The notes beneath the pieces were generated by a model, which ran no database searches, was not told where the DNA came from, and worked only from the letters and a program-made list of their open reading frames with translations. From Oscillospiraceae bacterium (GTDB lineage Bacteria; Bacillota; Clostridia; Oscillospirales; Ruminococcaceae), in contig JAFPPJ010000238.1 of NCBI GenBank assembly GCA_017410745.1, forward strand, positions 1 through 11,236: a stretch of 11,236 bases of DNA, given 5' to 3'. This document shows positions 6,242 through 11,236 of this stretch, one piece after another. Made by a program: the position numbers and the translations under genes. The stretch's first letter is position 1; each line of letters begins with the position of its first letter.

Positions 6242-7078
6242 ATGAAGAAGGTTCTTGCGGCGCTCGCTGCATTTACCCTCGCTGCCTCTGCGGGTACCGC
6301 AGCAAGTGCGGCTGACTGGTCAAAGGCCACCTATGCGGACAACAAGCCCGATTCCGTTATCATCGTGTCATATGATGCGAACGGTGTTACCATCGCGCCC
6401 ACCGCAGACGGCGAAGTGACCAAGGTGCAGCTGAATCTTGGCGATATACTTGAGGATCCCGCAGATCTTGACAGGGTGTATGAAGGCTCATGGAAGGTAA
6501 CATACACAGGACTGTCGCCCTATACCAATTCCAAGGTCGGCTGGCTCGGAGGCGGATGTTACGCCTGCACGGGCAATTCCGCAGGCTTCTCGCTCTCGCC
6601 CGATGAACTGGGCAAGGATGACTCCCCTGTCTGGAACGATACGCAGACCACCACCGACAGCTTCAAATGGCTGCTCCCCTCATCTGTTCCCGCATCTCTC
6701 GAAGATGCCGCATTCGTGTTCATGGACTGGTCGAGCCAGGATCTGAAGACGAAGGGCGTGCAGATCACATTCTCCGATCTTGTGCTTCTTGACAAGGACG
6801 GGAATGAGATACCGCAGAAGCAGCTCGATGAGTCCCCTGCCGAGCCGGAGGATGTTCCCGAGGACATCGCAGAGGAAACACCGGAGGAGATCGCAGAAGA
6901 GACGGCTGCCGCTGAAGAAACCGAAGCAGAGGCCATTGAGGCGGCTCCTGCTGAGGAAACAGTCCCTGCCGCGGTAGAGACTACGGCATCCACAAACACA
7001 GGAAATACATCCGTTGCTGCTCTTGCTGCCTTGATGGCTGCTGTAAGTGCTGCTGCGGTAATTTCTAAGAAGCACTGA
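6242..7078 (+). CDS. Surface-array protein 1: secreted protein with acidic stalk and sorting-like C-terminus
   Basis: The 278-residue product starts with a signal peptide (MKKVLAALAAFTLAAS, cleavage probably after ASA at 21-23). The head (about 25-192) is beta-rich and has a CYAC pair (C106, C109). It ends in ITFSDLVLLDKDGNEI, a terminal-strand motif like those of array proteins 3 and 4. An acidic Glu/Ala/Pro stalk (about 196-248) follows, then TNTGN (251-255), an Ala-rich hydrophobic segment (about 256-273) and the basic end SKKH. This is the layout of a cell-wall sorting signal, but the motif is not canonical LPxTG and no sortase is encoded nearby. I do not recognise the head family. Carbohydrate or protein binding at the cell surface is an inference. 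It is 24 bases ahead of gene 2 and probably cotranscribed with it. Its stalk lacks the conserved acidic block of proteins 3-5. Confidence 0.85.
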   Translation: MKKVLAALAAFTLAASAGTAASAADWSKATYADNKPDSVIIVSYDANGVTIAPTADGEVTKVQLNLGDILEDPADLDRVYEGSWKVTYTGLSPYTNSKVGWLGGGCYACTGNSAGFSLSPDELGKDDSPVWNDTQTTTDSFKWLLPSSVPASLEDAAFVFMDWSSQDLKTKGVQITFSDLVLLDKDGNEIPQKQLDESPAEPEDVPEDIAEETPEEIAEETAAAEETEAEAIEAAPAEETVPAAVETTASTNTGNTSVAALAALMAAVSAAAVISKKH

Positions 7079-7102
7079 TGACATTAACGGAGGAAAATTA
7101 AC

Positions 7103-7897
7103 ATGGGTCTTAAGAAGATCGCCGCTGCATTTGCTGCAGCAGCACTTACAGCATCTGTATGTGCTGCCGGTGTATCAGCCGAGACAGTTACTCTGGGTAC
7201 GGTAGACGAGTATCCCGGTGACTGGAGCAATGTGGGCTTCGGTATCACCAAGGAGCAGCTCAAGGCTGTAGGCGGAGATATCAAGATAACTATGCACGTT
7301 GAGATATACGACAAGTTCGGACTTGCCGACCAGTATCTCATAAATCCCGTAGACTATGATAACGGCTGGATATCCCAGTCGTCCGAGGAGTTCAACTACC
7401 TCAACCCCGGCACATTCACTGCCGATGATCTTACCGTCAAGTCAGACGGATGGATCTGCGTGAATAAGAACGACACCGACCTCACCTTCGTATACTCCGC
7501 AGATGCAGTTGATGCACTGGGCGATACAGGCCTTTGCTTCTCGCTCAAGTCCTGCATGGTCACAAGCGTTGACTATGAAGCGGCAGATGCCAAGATGGGC
7601 GATGTGACATATGTTACCGATGCAGAGGGCAAGGAACACTGCTTTGCAGATCTTGCCGAGGCAGCTCCCGCTGAAGAAGAGGTAGTTGCTGAGGAGGAAG
7701 CTCCTGCTGAGGAAGTTGTCGAAGAGGTCGTTGAAGAAGCTCCCGCAGCCGAGGAAGCAGCCCCTGCAGTTGAAGAGCCTGCTCCCGCAGCTGTTGCAGC
7801 TACCGACAGTGTTCCCACAGGAAATACTACTGTAGTGGCTGTTCTCGCAGTAATGGGTATCGCAGCCGGAGTCGGCGCAGTATCCAAGAAAAAGTAA
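7103..7897 (+). CDS. Surface-array protein 2: secreted protein with acidic stalk and VPTGN C-terminus
   Basis: This 264-residue protein has a signal peptide ending near VSA (24-26) and a head (about 27-184). The head starts ETVTLGTVDEYPGDWSNVGFG and contains beta-like strands such as DIKITMHVEIY. The stalk (about 186-233) is built from AAPAEEEVVAEEEAPAEE-type units. The C-terminus is DSVPTGN (235-241), then an 18-residue hydrophobic segment and SKKK. VPTG is the closest approach to a sortase LPxTG motif in the five proteins. The head shares no obvious sequence with its neighbours, apart from general beta-rich character, and its ligand is unknown. GGAGGA (7089-7094) precedes the ATG by eight bases. 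No terminator is visible after it, so transcription may run into gene 3, which also has its own promoter. Confidence 0.85.
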   Translation: MGLKKIAAAFAAAALTASVCAAGVSAETVTLGTVDEYPGDWSNVGFGITKEQLKAVGGDIKITMHVEIYDKFGLADQYLINPVDYDNGWISQSSEEFNYLNPGTFTADDLTVKSDGWICVNKNDTDLTFVYSADAVDALGDTGLCFSLKSCMVTSVDYEAADAKMGDVTYVTDAEGKEHCFADLAEAAPAEEEVVAEEEAPAEEVVEEVVEEAPAAEEAAPAVEEPAPAAVAATDSVPTGNTTVVAVLAVMGIAAGVGAVSKKK

Positions 7898-7912
7898 ATT
7901 CCCCGTAAGGTA

Positions 7913-7941
7913 TTGCATTTCAGATAAAAATATGCTATACT
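7913..7941 (+). promoter_or_regulatory. Promoter of surface-protein gene 3
   Basis: TTGCAT (7913-7918) and TATACT (7936-7941) are 17 bases apart, with an extended -10 TGC directly before the -10 box. The layout and the TTGCA(T/A) -35 box match the promoter of gene 4. Confidence 0.8.
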
Positions 7942-7976
7942 AAGGGTATTATGAATCTCATAGGAGGAGAATCGTT

Positions 7977-9083
7977 ATGAAAATCAAAAAGACAATGGCA
8001 GCTATAGCTTCTCTGGCAGTTGCCGCATCCGCAATGTCCGCACTTTCCGTAAGCACTTCTGCAGTTGGTGCTAACAAGATCGACTTCGAAGACGGAGATA
8101 TCTCTTTCGTATATCTCAACACAGACCAGAAGGACTGCGTTGCAAGCGGTCTCGAGGTAGCTGATCACAACGGCTCCAAGGCTCTGCATCTCTATGTTCC
8201 CGCAAACCAGATCCCCAAGGTATGGTTTGACCTCGATTCCATCTGCGACAGATCCGTTGCTACACAGATCATGTCCATCTCTCTCGAGATCTCTGCTGAG
8301 CCTCACGGCGACGATGCAGTTATCTGCTGGCACGGCGGTACCATCGGTTCTGCAGGCGGCTTCGACAGAGTAAACATGAAGGGCGGCGATTCCCAGAAGG
8401 ATCCCAACTGGACACAGCAGGACAACGCTTTTGATATCTCCGGCTGGGAGATCGGCAAGGGCTCCGAGGTAGTTACAGCTGAGAAGAAGTTCCTTCTCCC
8501 CGCTTCCCGCTACACCGAGACCGGTACCAACCCCTTCTTCTGCGTAATGGTATGGAACGGCGATCAGGCTTCCTGCAAGGCTACTCTCGAGAAGAAGACC
8601 GTTACCGATGATGACGGCAACCAGACTGAGACCGAAGAGCTCAAGTACGGTGAGGCTGTAGGTTATGATCTCTACATCGACAACATCATCCTCAAGGACA
8701 AGGACGGCAACGCTCTTAACCTTGGCGTGACCGCTGCTGCTCCCGCTGCAGAGGAGACCACCGTTGCTGAGACCGAGGCTGCTCCCGCTGAAGAGGCTGC
8801 TCCTGCTGAGGAAGTAGTTGAGGAAGAGGTTGAAGAAGTAGCTGAGGACGAAGTAGTTCTCGAAGAACCCGAGTTCGAGGTTGAAGAGGGCGACGAGCCC
8901 ATCGCAGTTGAGGAAGCTCCCGTTGAAGAGGCTCCCGTAGTTGAGGAAGCTCCTGCTGCTGCAGCTGCTCCCGCTGCTGTACCTGCTACCGAGAACACCA
9001 ACACCGGTAATGCATCTGCTGCTGCAGTTGTATCCGTAATGGCTCTCGCTGCTGCTGCAATGGCTATAAGCAAGAGAAAGTAA
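7977..9083 (+). CDS. Surface-array protein 3: carbohydrate-binding-like head, acidic stalk, NTGN C-terminus
   Basis: This is the longest array member (368 residues). The signal peptide ends near STSAVGA (26-32). The head (33-250) opens with KIDFEDGDISF and closes with YDLYIDNIILKDKDGNALNLG. 'FEDG' starts and 'LYIDNI' terminal strands are typical of jelly-roll carbohydrate-binding modules such as CBM4, CBM11 and CBM22, so glycan binding is a reasonable inference. It is clearly paralogous to protein 4 (SALSVSTSA, GLEVxDHNGSK, WFDLDSI, GGxxGxAGGFDR, TNPF), with an extra TVTDDDGNQTETEE loop at about 198-211. The stalk and C-terminus (253-368) contain VVLEEPEFEVEEGDEPIA and end in TNTGN, an Ala-rich helix and SKRK. 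Ile is almost always ATC, and GTT/GCT are preferred, which suggests strong expression. AGGAGG is at 7962-7967. It has its own promoter and terminator. Confidence 0.88.
   Translation: MKIKKTMAAIASLAVAASAMSALSVSTSAVGANKIDFEDGDISFVYLNTDQKDCVASGLEVADHNGSKALHLYVPANQIPKVWFDLDSICDRSVATQIMSISLEISAEPHGDDAVICWHGGTIGSAGGFDRVNMKGGDSQKDPNWTQQDNAFDISGWEIGKGSEVVTAEKKFLLPASRYTETGTNPFFCVMVWNGDQASCKATLEKKTVTDDDGNQTETEELKYGEAVGYDLYIDNIILKDKDGNALNLGVTAAAPAAEETTVAETEAAPAEEAAPAEEVVEEEVEEVAEDEVVLEEPEFEVEEGDEPIAVEEAPVEEAPVVEEAPAAAAAPAAVPATENTNTGNASAAAVVSVMALAAAAMAISKRK
8853..9083 (+). repeat. Conserved 3' module, copy 1 (stalk plus anchor), 231 bp
   Basis: This stretch encodes VVLEEPEFEVEEGDEPIA through the final SKRK and stop. 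It is nearly identical at the base level to 9988-10212 and 10810-11028. In the first 53 bases copies 1 and 2 differ at one position. The copies differ by whole-codon insertions and a few substitutions, and similarity stops within a few bases after the stop codons. Confidence 0.85.
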
Positions 9084-9101
9084 GTTATATATCTCTGTAA
9101 C

Positions 9102-9133
9102 AACGGCTCCCTGTGAAAACAGGGAGCCGTTTT
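9102..9133 (+). terminator. Intrinsic terminator after surface-protein gene 3
   Basis: AACGGCTCCCTGT pairs perfectly with ACAGGGAGCCGTT (13 bp) around a GAAA tetraloop, and the right arm runs into TTTT. It lies 18 bases after the stop codon. Confidence 0.95.
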
Positions 9134-9146
9134 CGCAAAAAATGAC

Positions 9147-9175
9147 TTGCAATTCGTTTTGAAGTGTGTTATAAT
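9147..9175 (+). promoter_or_regulatory. Promoter of surface-protein genes 4-5
   Basis: TTGCAA (9147-9152) and TATAAT (9170-9175) are 17 bases apart, with TGT forming an extended -10. It starts only 13 bases after the preceding terminator and resembles the promoter of gene 3. Confidence 0.85.
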
Positions 9176-9213
9176 GCTTATGCAATAATATATTCTCTCA
9201 GGAGGGGAAAATT

Positions 9214-10212
9214 ATGAAAAAGAAAATAGCAGCTGTAGCTGCACTGGCCGTTGCTGCGTCTGCAGTGTCTGCACTTTCTGTAAGCACATCCGCAATCGGC
9301 GCGGATAAGATCGACTTTGAGGACGGAGATTTCTCCTTTGCATACCTCAACCTCGATGATTCCGACAATGTACAGTCCGGTCTTGAGGTCGTTGACCACA
9401 ACGGCTCCAAGCAGCTCGCTCTCAAGGTAACACATGATGTTAAGCCCAAGATCTGGTTCGATCTCGACTCCATCATGCCCAGAGAGTCCGCAGTAAATAT
9501 CGCTTCCATCACTATGGACGTTCAGGCAGCTCCTATGGATGCTGAGGGCGTTATAGGCTGGAAGGGCGGCGCACTCGGCGCAGCAGGCGGCTTCGACAGA
9601 GAGAAGATGTCCGGCGCTGAGCTCCAGAAGAACCCTGATTGGTCTATGGGCAACCAGTTCGAGATCTCCGCATACAACCCGGGTGAGGAATCCCCCGTTG
9701 CTACCGCAGAGATAAAGTTCCTCCTTCCCAAGTCCAAGTACAGCATGGACGGCACCAACCCGTTCCTCGGCCTGCAGGTATGGAAGGATGATCCTTCCGA
9801 GGAGAACAGCGGCCCCAACGATTACATCCTCTACATGGACAACATCGTTTTCAAGGATAAGGACGGCAACCCCATCAACCTCGGCGTAGCTTCTGCTGCA
9901 CCTGCTGAGGAAGCTCCCGCTGAAGAAGAGGTAGTTGCTGAGGAAGAAGCTCCCGTTGAGGAAGTTGTAGAAGAGGCTGCTGAGGAAGTAGTTCTCGAAG
10001 AGCCCGAGTTCGAGGTTGAAGAGGGCGACGAGCCCATCGCTGAGGAAGCTCCCGCTGAAGAGGCTCCCGTAGTTGAGGAAGCTCCTGCTGCTGCAGCTCC
10101 CGCTGCTGTTCCTGCTACTGATAACACCAATACCGGTAATGCATCCGCTGCTGCTGTTGCATCCGTAATGGCTCTCGCTGCTGCTGCTATGGCAATAAGC
10201 AAGAGAAAGTAA
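9214..10212 (+). CDS. Surface-array protein 4: paralogue of protein 3
   Basis: The 332-residue product has a signal peptide ending near STSAIGA (24-30) and a head (31-224) that begins DKIDFEDGDFSFAYLN and ends YILYMDNIVFKDKDGNPINLG. As in protein 3, these are jelly-roll carbohydrate-binding features. It lacks the long loop of protein 3, having only DDPSEENSGPND there. The head has no cysteine, whereas protein 3 has several. The stalk (225-303) includes EEEVVAEEEAPVEEVVEE and VVLEEPEFEVEEGDEPIA. The C-terminus is TNTGN, an Ala-rich hydrophobic stretch and SKRK. AGGAGGG (9200-9206) is seven bases before the ATG. Codon use is as biased as in gene 3. It is followed 27 bases later by gene 5 with no terminator between, so the two form an operon. 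Confidence 0.88.
   Translation: MKKKIAAVAALAVAASAVSALSVSTSAIGADKIDFEDGDFSFAYLNLDDSDNVQSGLEVVDHNGSKQLALKVTHDVKPKIWFDLDSIMPRESAVNIASITMDVQAAPMDAEGVIGWKGGALGAAGGFDREKMSGAELQKNPDWSMGNQFEISAYNPGEESPVATAEIKFLLPKSKYSMDGTNPFLGLQVWKDDPSEENSGPNDYILYMDNIVFKDKDGNPINLGVASAAPAEEAPAEEEVVAEEEAPVEEVVEEAAEEVVLEEPEFEVEEGDEPIAEEAPAEEAPVVEEAPAAAAPAAVPATDNTNTGNASAAAVASVMALAAAAMAISKRK
9988..10212 (+). repeat. Conserved 3' module, copy 2, 225 bp
   Basis: Second copy of the stalk-plus-anchor coding module. Its last 49 bases, from GTAATGGCTC to one base past the stop codon, are identical to copy 3. Confidence 0.85.
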
Positions 10213-10239
10213 GTCATAAGACATATCAAGGAGGACAAT

Positions 10240-11028
10240 ATGAATTTCAAGAAGCTTATCGGCGGCTTTGCTGCAGTTGCACTTGCAGCTACTCTCGCAT
10301 CCGTCAGCGTTGACGCTCTCGGTGCCAAGCCCTATATCGATGAAAGAACTCCCGGCAAGGATTACTTCCTTACCGTAAACAGCGCTGATGCAAACATCCC
10401 TGCATGGTGCAAGGATTCCGGCGTTGACGTTACCGAAGTATACGGTGTAAGATACTACATCGAAGTAAATGATGCTTCCCAGGGCTTCGGCGGCGGTATC
10501 ATCATCAACTCCACTGCCAACAACTGGGAGTCCCATGACTGGGGCAATGCAGATGCTGCCAAGGAGATCGTTTCCGACGGCACATCCGTTGAGCTCCTCA
10601 AGGATGCTCCTGTATTCAAGACCGATGACGCGTATGCTAACTTCTGCCTCCAGAACTGGTGGGGCGACTGGAAGGTAGTAGACGTTGATATCCTCGGCAA
10701 GGACGGCGCTGTTCTTTCCACAAAGGATGAGGCTGCTCCCGCTGAAGAAGAGGTAGTTGCTGAGGAAGAGGCTGCTCCCGTTGAGGAAGTAGTTGAAGAG
10801 GCTGAGGACGTAGTTCTCGAAGAGCCCGAGTTCGAAGTAGAAGAGGGCGACGAGCCCATCGCTGTTGAGGAAGCTCCCGTTGAAGAGGCTCCCGCAGTTG
10901 AGGAAGCTCCTGCTCCCGCTGCTGTACCTGCTACAGAGAACACCAACACCGGCAACGTTCCCGCTGCTGCTGCAGCATCTGTAATGGCTCTCGCTGCTGC
11001 TGCTATGGCAATAAGCAAGAGAAAGTAA
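10240..11028 (+). CDS. Surface-array protein 5: different head on the same stalk and anchor
   Basis: This 262-residue protein has a signal peptide ending near DALGA (25-29) and a short head (about 30-162). YGVRYYIEVNDASQGFGGG followed by IIINSTANNWESHDWGN, and later NFCLQNWWGDWKVVDVDILGKDG, resemble carbohydrate-binding modules of ruminococcal plant-wall-degrading proteins. The resemblance is from memory and needs a profile search. Aromatic residues (W98, W101, W140, W141, W144) could stack on sugars. The head is unrelated in sequence to those of proteins 3 and 4, but the stalk and anchor (165-262) are almost the same, including VVLEEPEFEVEEGDEPIA, TNTGN (235-239) and SKRK. AGGAGG (10229-10234) is five bases before the ATG. 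It is the second gene of the operon with gene 4. Confidence 0.87.
   Translation: MNFKKLIGGFAAVALAATLASVSVDALGAKPYIDERTPGKDYFLTVNSADANIPAWCKDSGVDVTEVYGVRYYIEVNDASQGFGGGIIINSTANNWESHDWGNADAAKEIVSDGTSVELLKDAPVFKTDDAYANFCLQNWWGDWKVVDVDILGKDGAVLSTKDEAAPAEEEVVAEEEAAPVEEVVEEAEDVVLEEPEFEVEEGDEPIAVEEAPVEEAPAVEEAPAPAAVPATENTNTGNVPAAAAASVMALAAAAMAISKRK
10810..11028 (+). repeat. Conserved 3' module, copy 3, 219 bp
   Basis: Third copy of the module, here fused to a head of different sequence. That points to duplication of the 3' part or gene conversion between neighbours. Confidence 0.85.
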
Positions 11029-11038
11029 GAGATACCTG

Positions 11039-11075
11039 ATATCAACAGCCCCTCACGAAAGGGCGCAGCTGATAT
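11039..11075 (+). other. Hairpin between surface gene 5 and its terminator
   Basis: ATAT, CAGC and CCC pair in order with GGG, GCTG and ATAT, with small bulges, around a loop containing TCACGAAA. No T tract follows. It may protect the 3' end of the mRNA or be a vestigial element. Confidence 0.4.
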
Positions 11076-11084
11076 AGAAGTTAT

Positions 11085-11131
11085 AGCCATAGTATTTCTG
11101 ATGTATGGTCAGAAGTGCTATGGCTTTTCTA
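11085..11131 (+). terminator. Intrinsic terminator after surface genes 4-5
   Basis: AGCCATAG pairs with CTATGGCT. The stem continues inward through TATTTCTGA and TCAGAAGTG with two G-U pairs, giving about 17 pairs around a 7-base loop (TGTATGG). TTTTCTATT begins at the end of the stem. Confidence 0.92.
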
Positions 11132-11160
11132 TTGACAGCGCAGAGGGACTGTGCTAAAAT
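11132..11160 (+). promoter_or_regulatory. Promoter of the gene at the right edge
   Basis: A perfect TTGACA (11132-11137) is 17 bases from TAAAAT (11155-11160), with an extended -10 TGC before it. It begins directly after the terminator T tract. Confidence 0.88.
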
Positions 11161-11216
11161 TGTTACTAAGACATATCGGGATATATCAAGCTATCCGCTA
11201 AAGAAAGGATGATGCA

Positions 11217-11236
11217 GTGACTATGATTGAGATTTC
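11217..11236 (+). CDS. Start of an unidentified gene (cut by window end)
   Basis: GTG at 11217 lies seven bases after GAAAGGA (11203-11209) and about 50 bases downstream of the expected transcription start. It would give MTMIEI and continue out of the window. ATG 11223 is in the same frame and is the alternative start. The ATGs at 11209 and 11212 run straight into TGA. Too little is present to name a product. Confidence 0.55.

Noticed and set aside
7660..7800. Acidic stalk as a DNA-mimic or histone-like domain
   Set aside because: The proteins have signal peptides and a C-terminal anchor, so a stalk or spacer at the cell surface is the simpler reading.
7573..7887. Long open frames on the minus strand opposite the stalk regions (also 6559-6999, 8672-9103, 9831-10328, 10455-11090)
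   Set aside because: They are Ala/Ser/Thr-rich mirror readings of GCT/GAA-rich stalk codons, without ribosome binding sites or family features.
7935..9185. Long minus-strand frames across surface genes 3-5 (also 9178-10536)
   Set aside because: Low stop frequency follows from the strong codon bias of the plus-strand genes. The products are Ser/Gly/Cys-rich with no recognisable domain.

Overview
The window looks like a piece of a Ruminococcus-type (Oscillospiraceae) Firmicute chromosome. I base this on the gene order uvrC-rsmD-coaD-coiled-coil protein, strong AGGAGG ribosome binding sites, sigma-A-like promoters with extended -10 elements, and secreted proteins whose heads resemble ruminococcal carbohydrate-binding modules. 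The assignment to genus is inference; no rRNA or other marker is present.

Left part (1-4393), housekeeping: the 3' part of uvrC (nucleotide excision repair) ends at a perfect 13-bp hairpin terminator. The loop of that hairpin carries the -35 box of a promoter for rsmD (16S rRNA m2G966 methyltransferase). coaD (phosphopantetheine adenylyltransferase) follows. Next come a coiled-coil protein and, overlapping it by one base, a GH26-like TIM-barrel glycosidase homologue without a signal peptide.

Middle part (4394-6226): two gene-free stretches flank a cytoplasmic protein made of two copies of one unit, each ending in a RanBP2-type zinc finger. The first stretch holds a chain of small hairpins and a run of 7-base tandem repeats. 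The second is bounded by another 7-base repeat in inverted orientation. It contains what looks like the decayed start of a four-helix-bundle (S23/IVP family) gene, joined to a perfect 26-bp palindrome.

Right part (6227-11131): five consecutive genes encode secreted proteins with one shared plan: signal peptide, a head of about 140-225 residues (jelly-roll-like where recognisable), an acidic Glu/Ala/Pro stalk, a [NP]TGN motif, an Ala-rich hydrophobic segment and a short basic tail. They form three apparent transcription units (genes 1-2, gene 3, genes 4-5), each with a recognisable promoter; the last two end in strong terminators. The last three genes share nearly identical 3' modules. Codon use in genes 3-5 suggests high expression. 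I read this array as a family of abundant cell-surface proteins, probably envelope-anchored and possibly glycan-binding. It is the most interesting part of the window. A consensus promoter and the first codons of another gene close the window.
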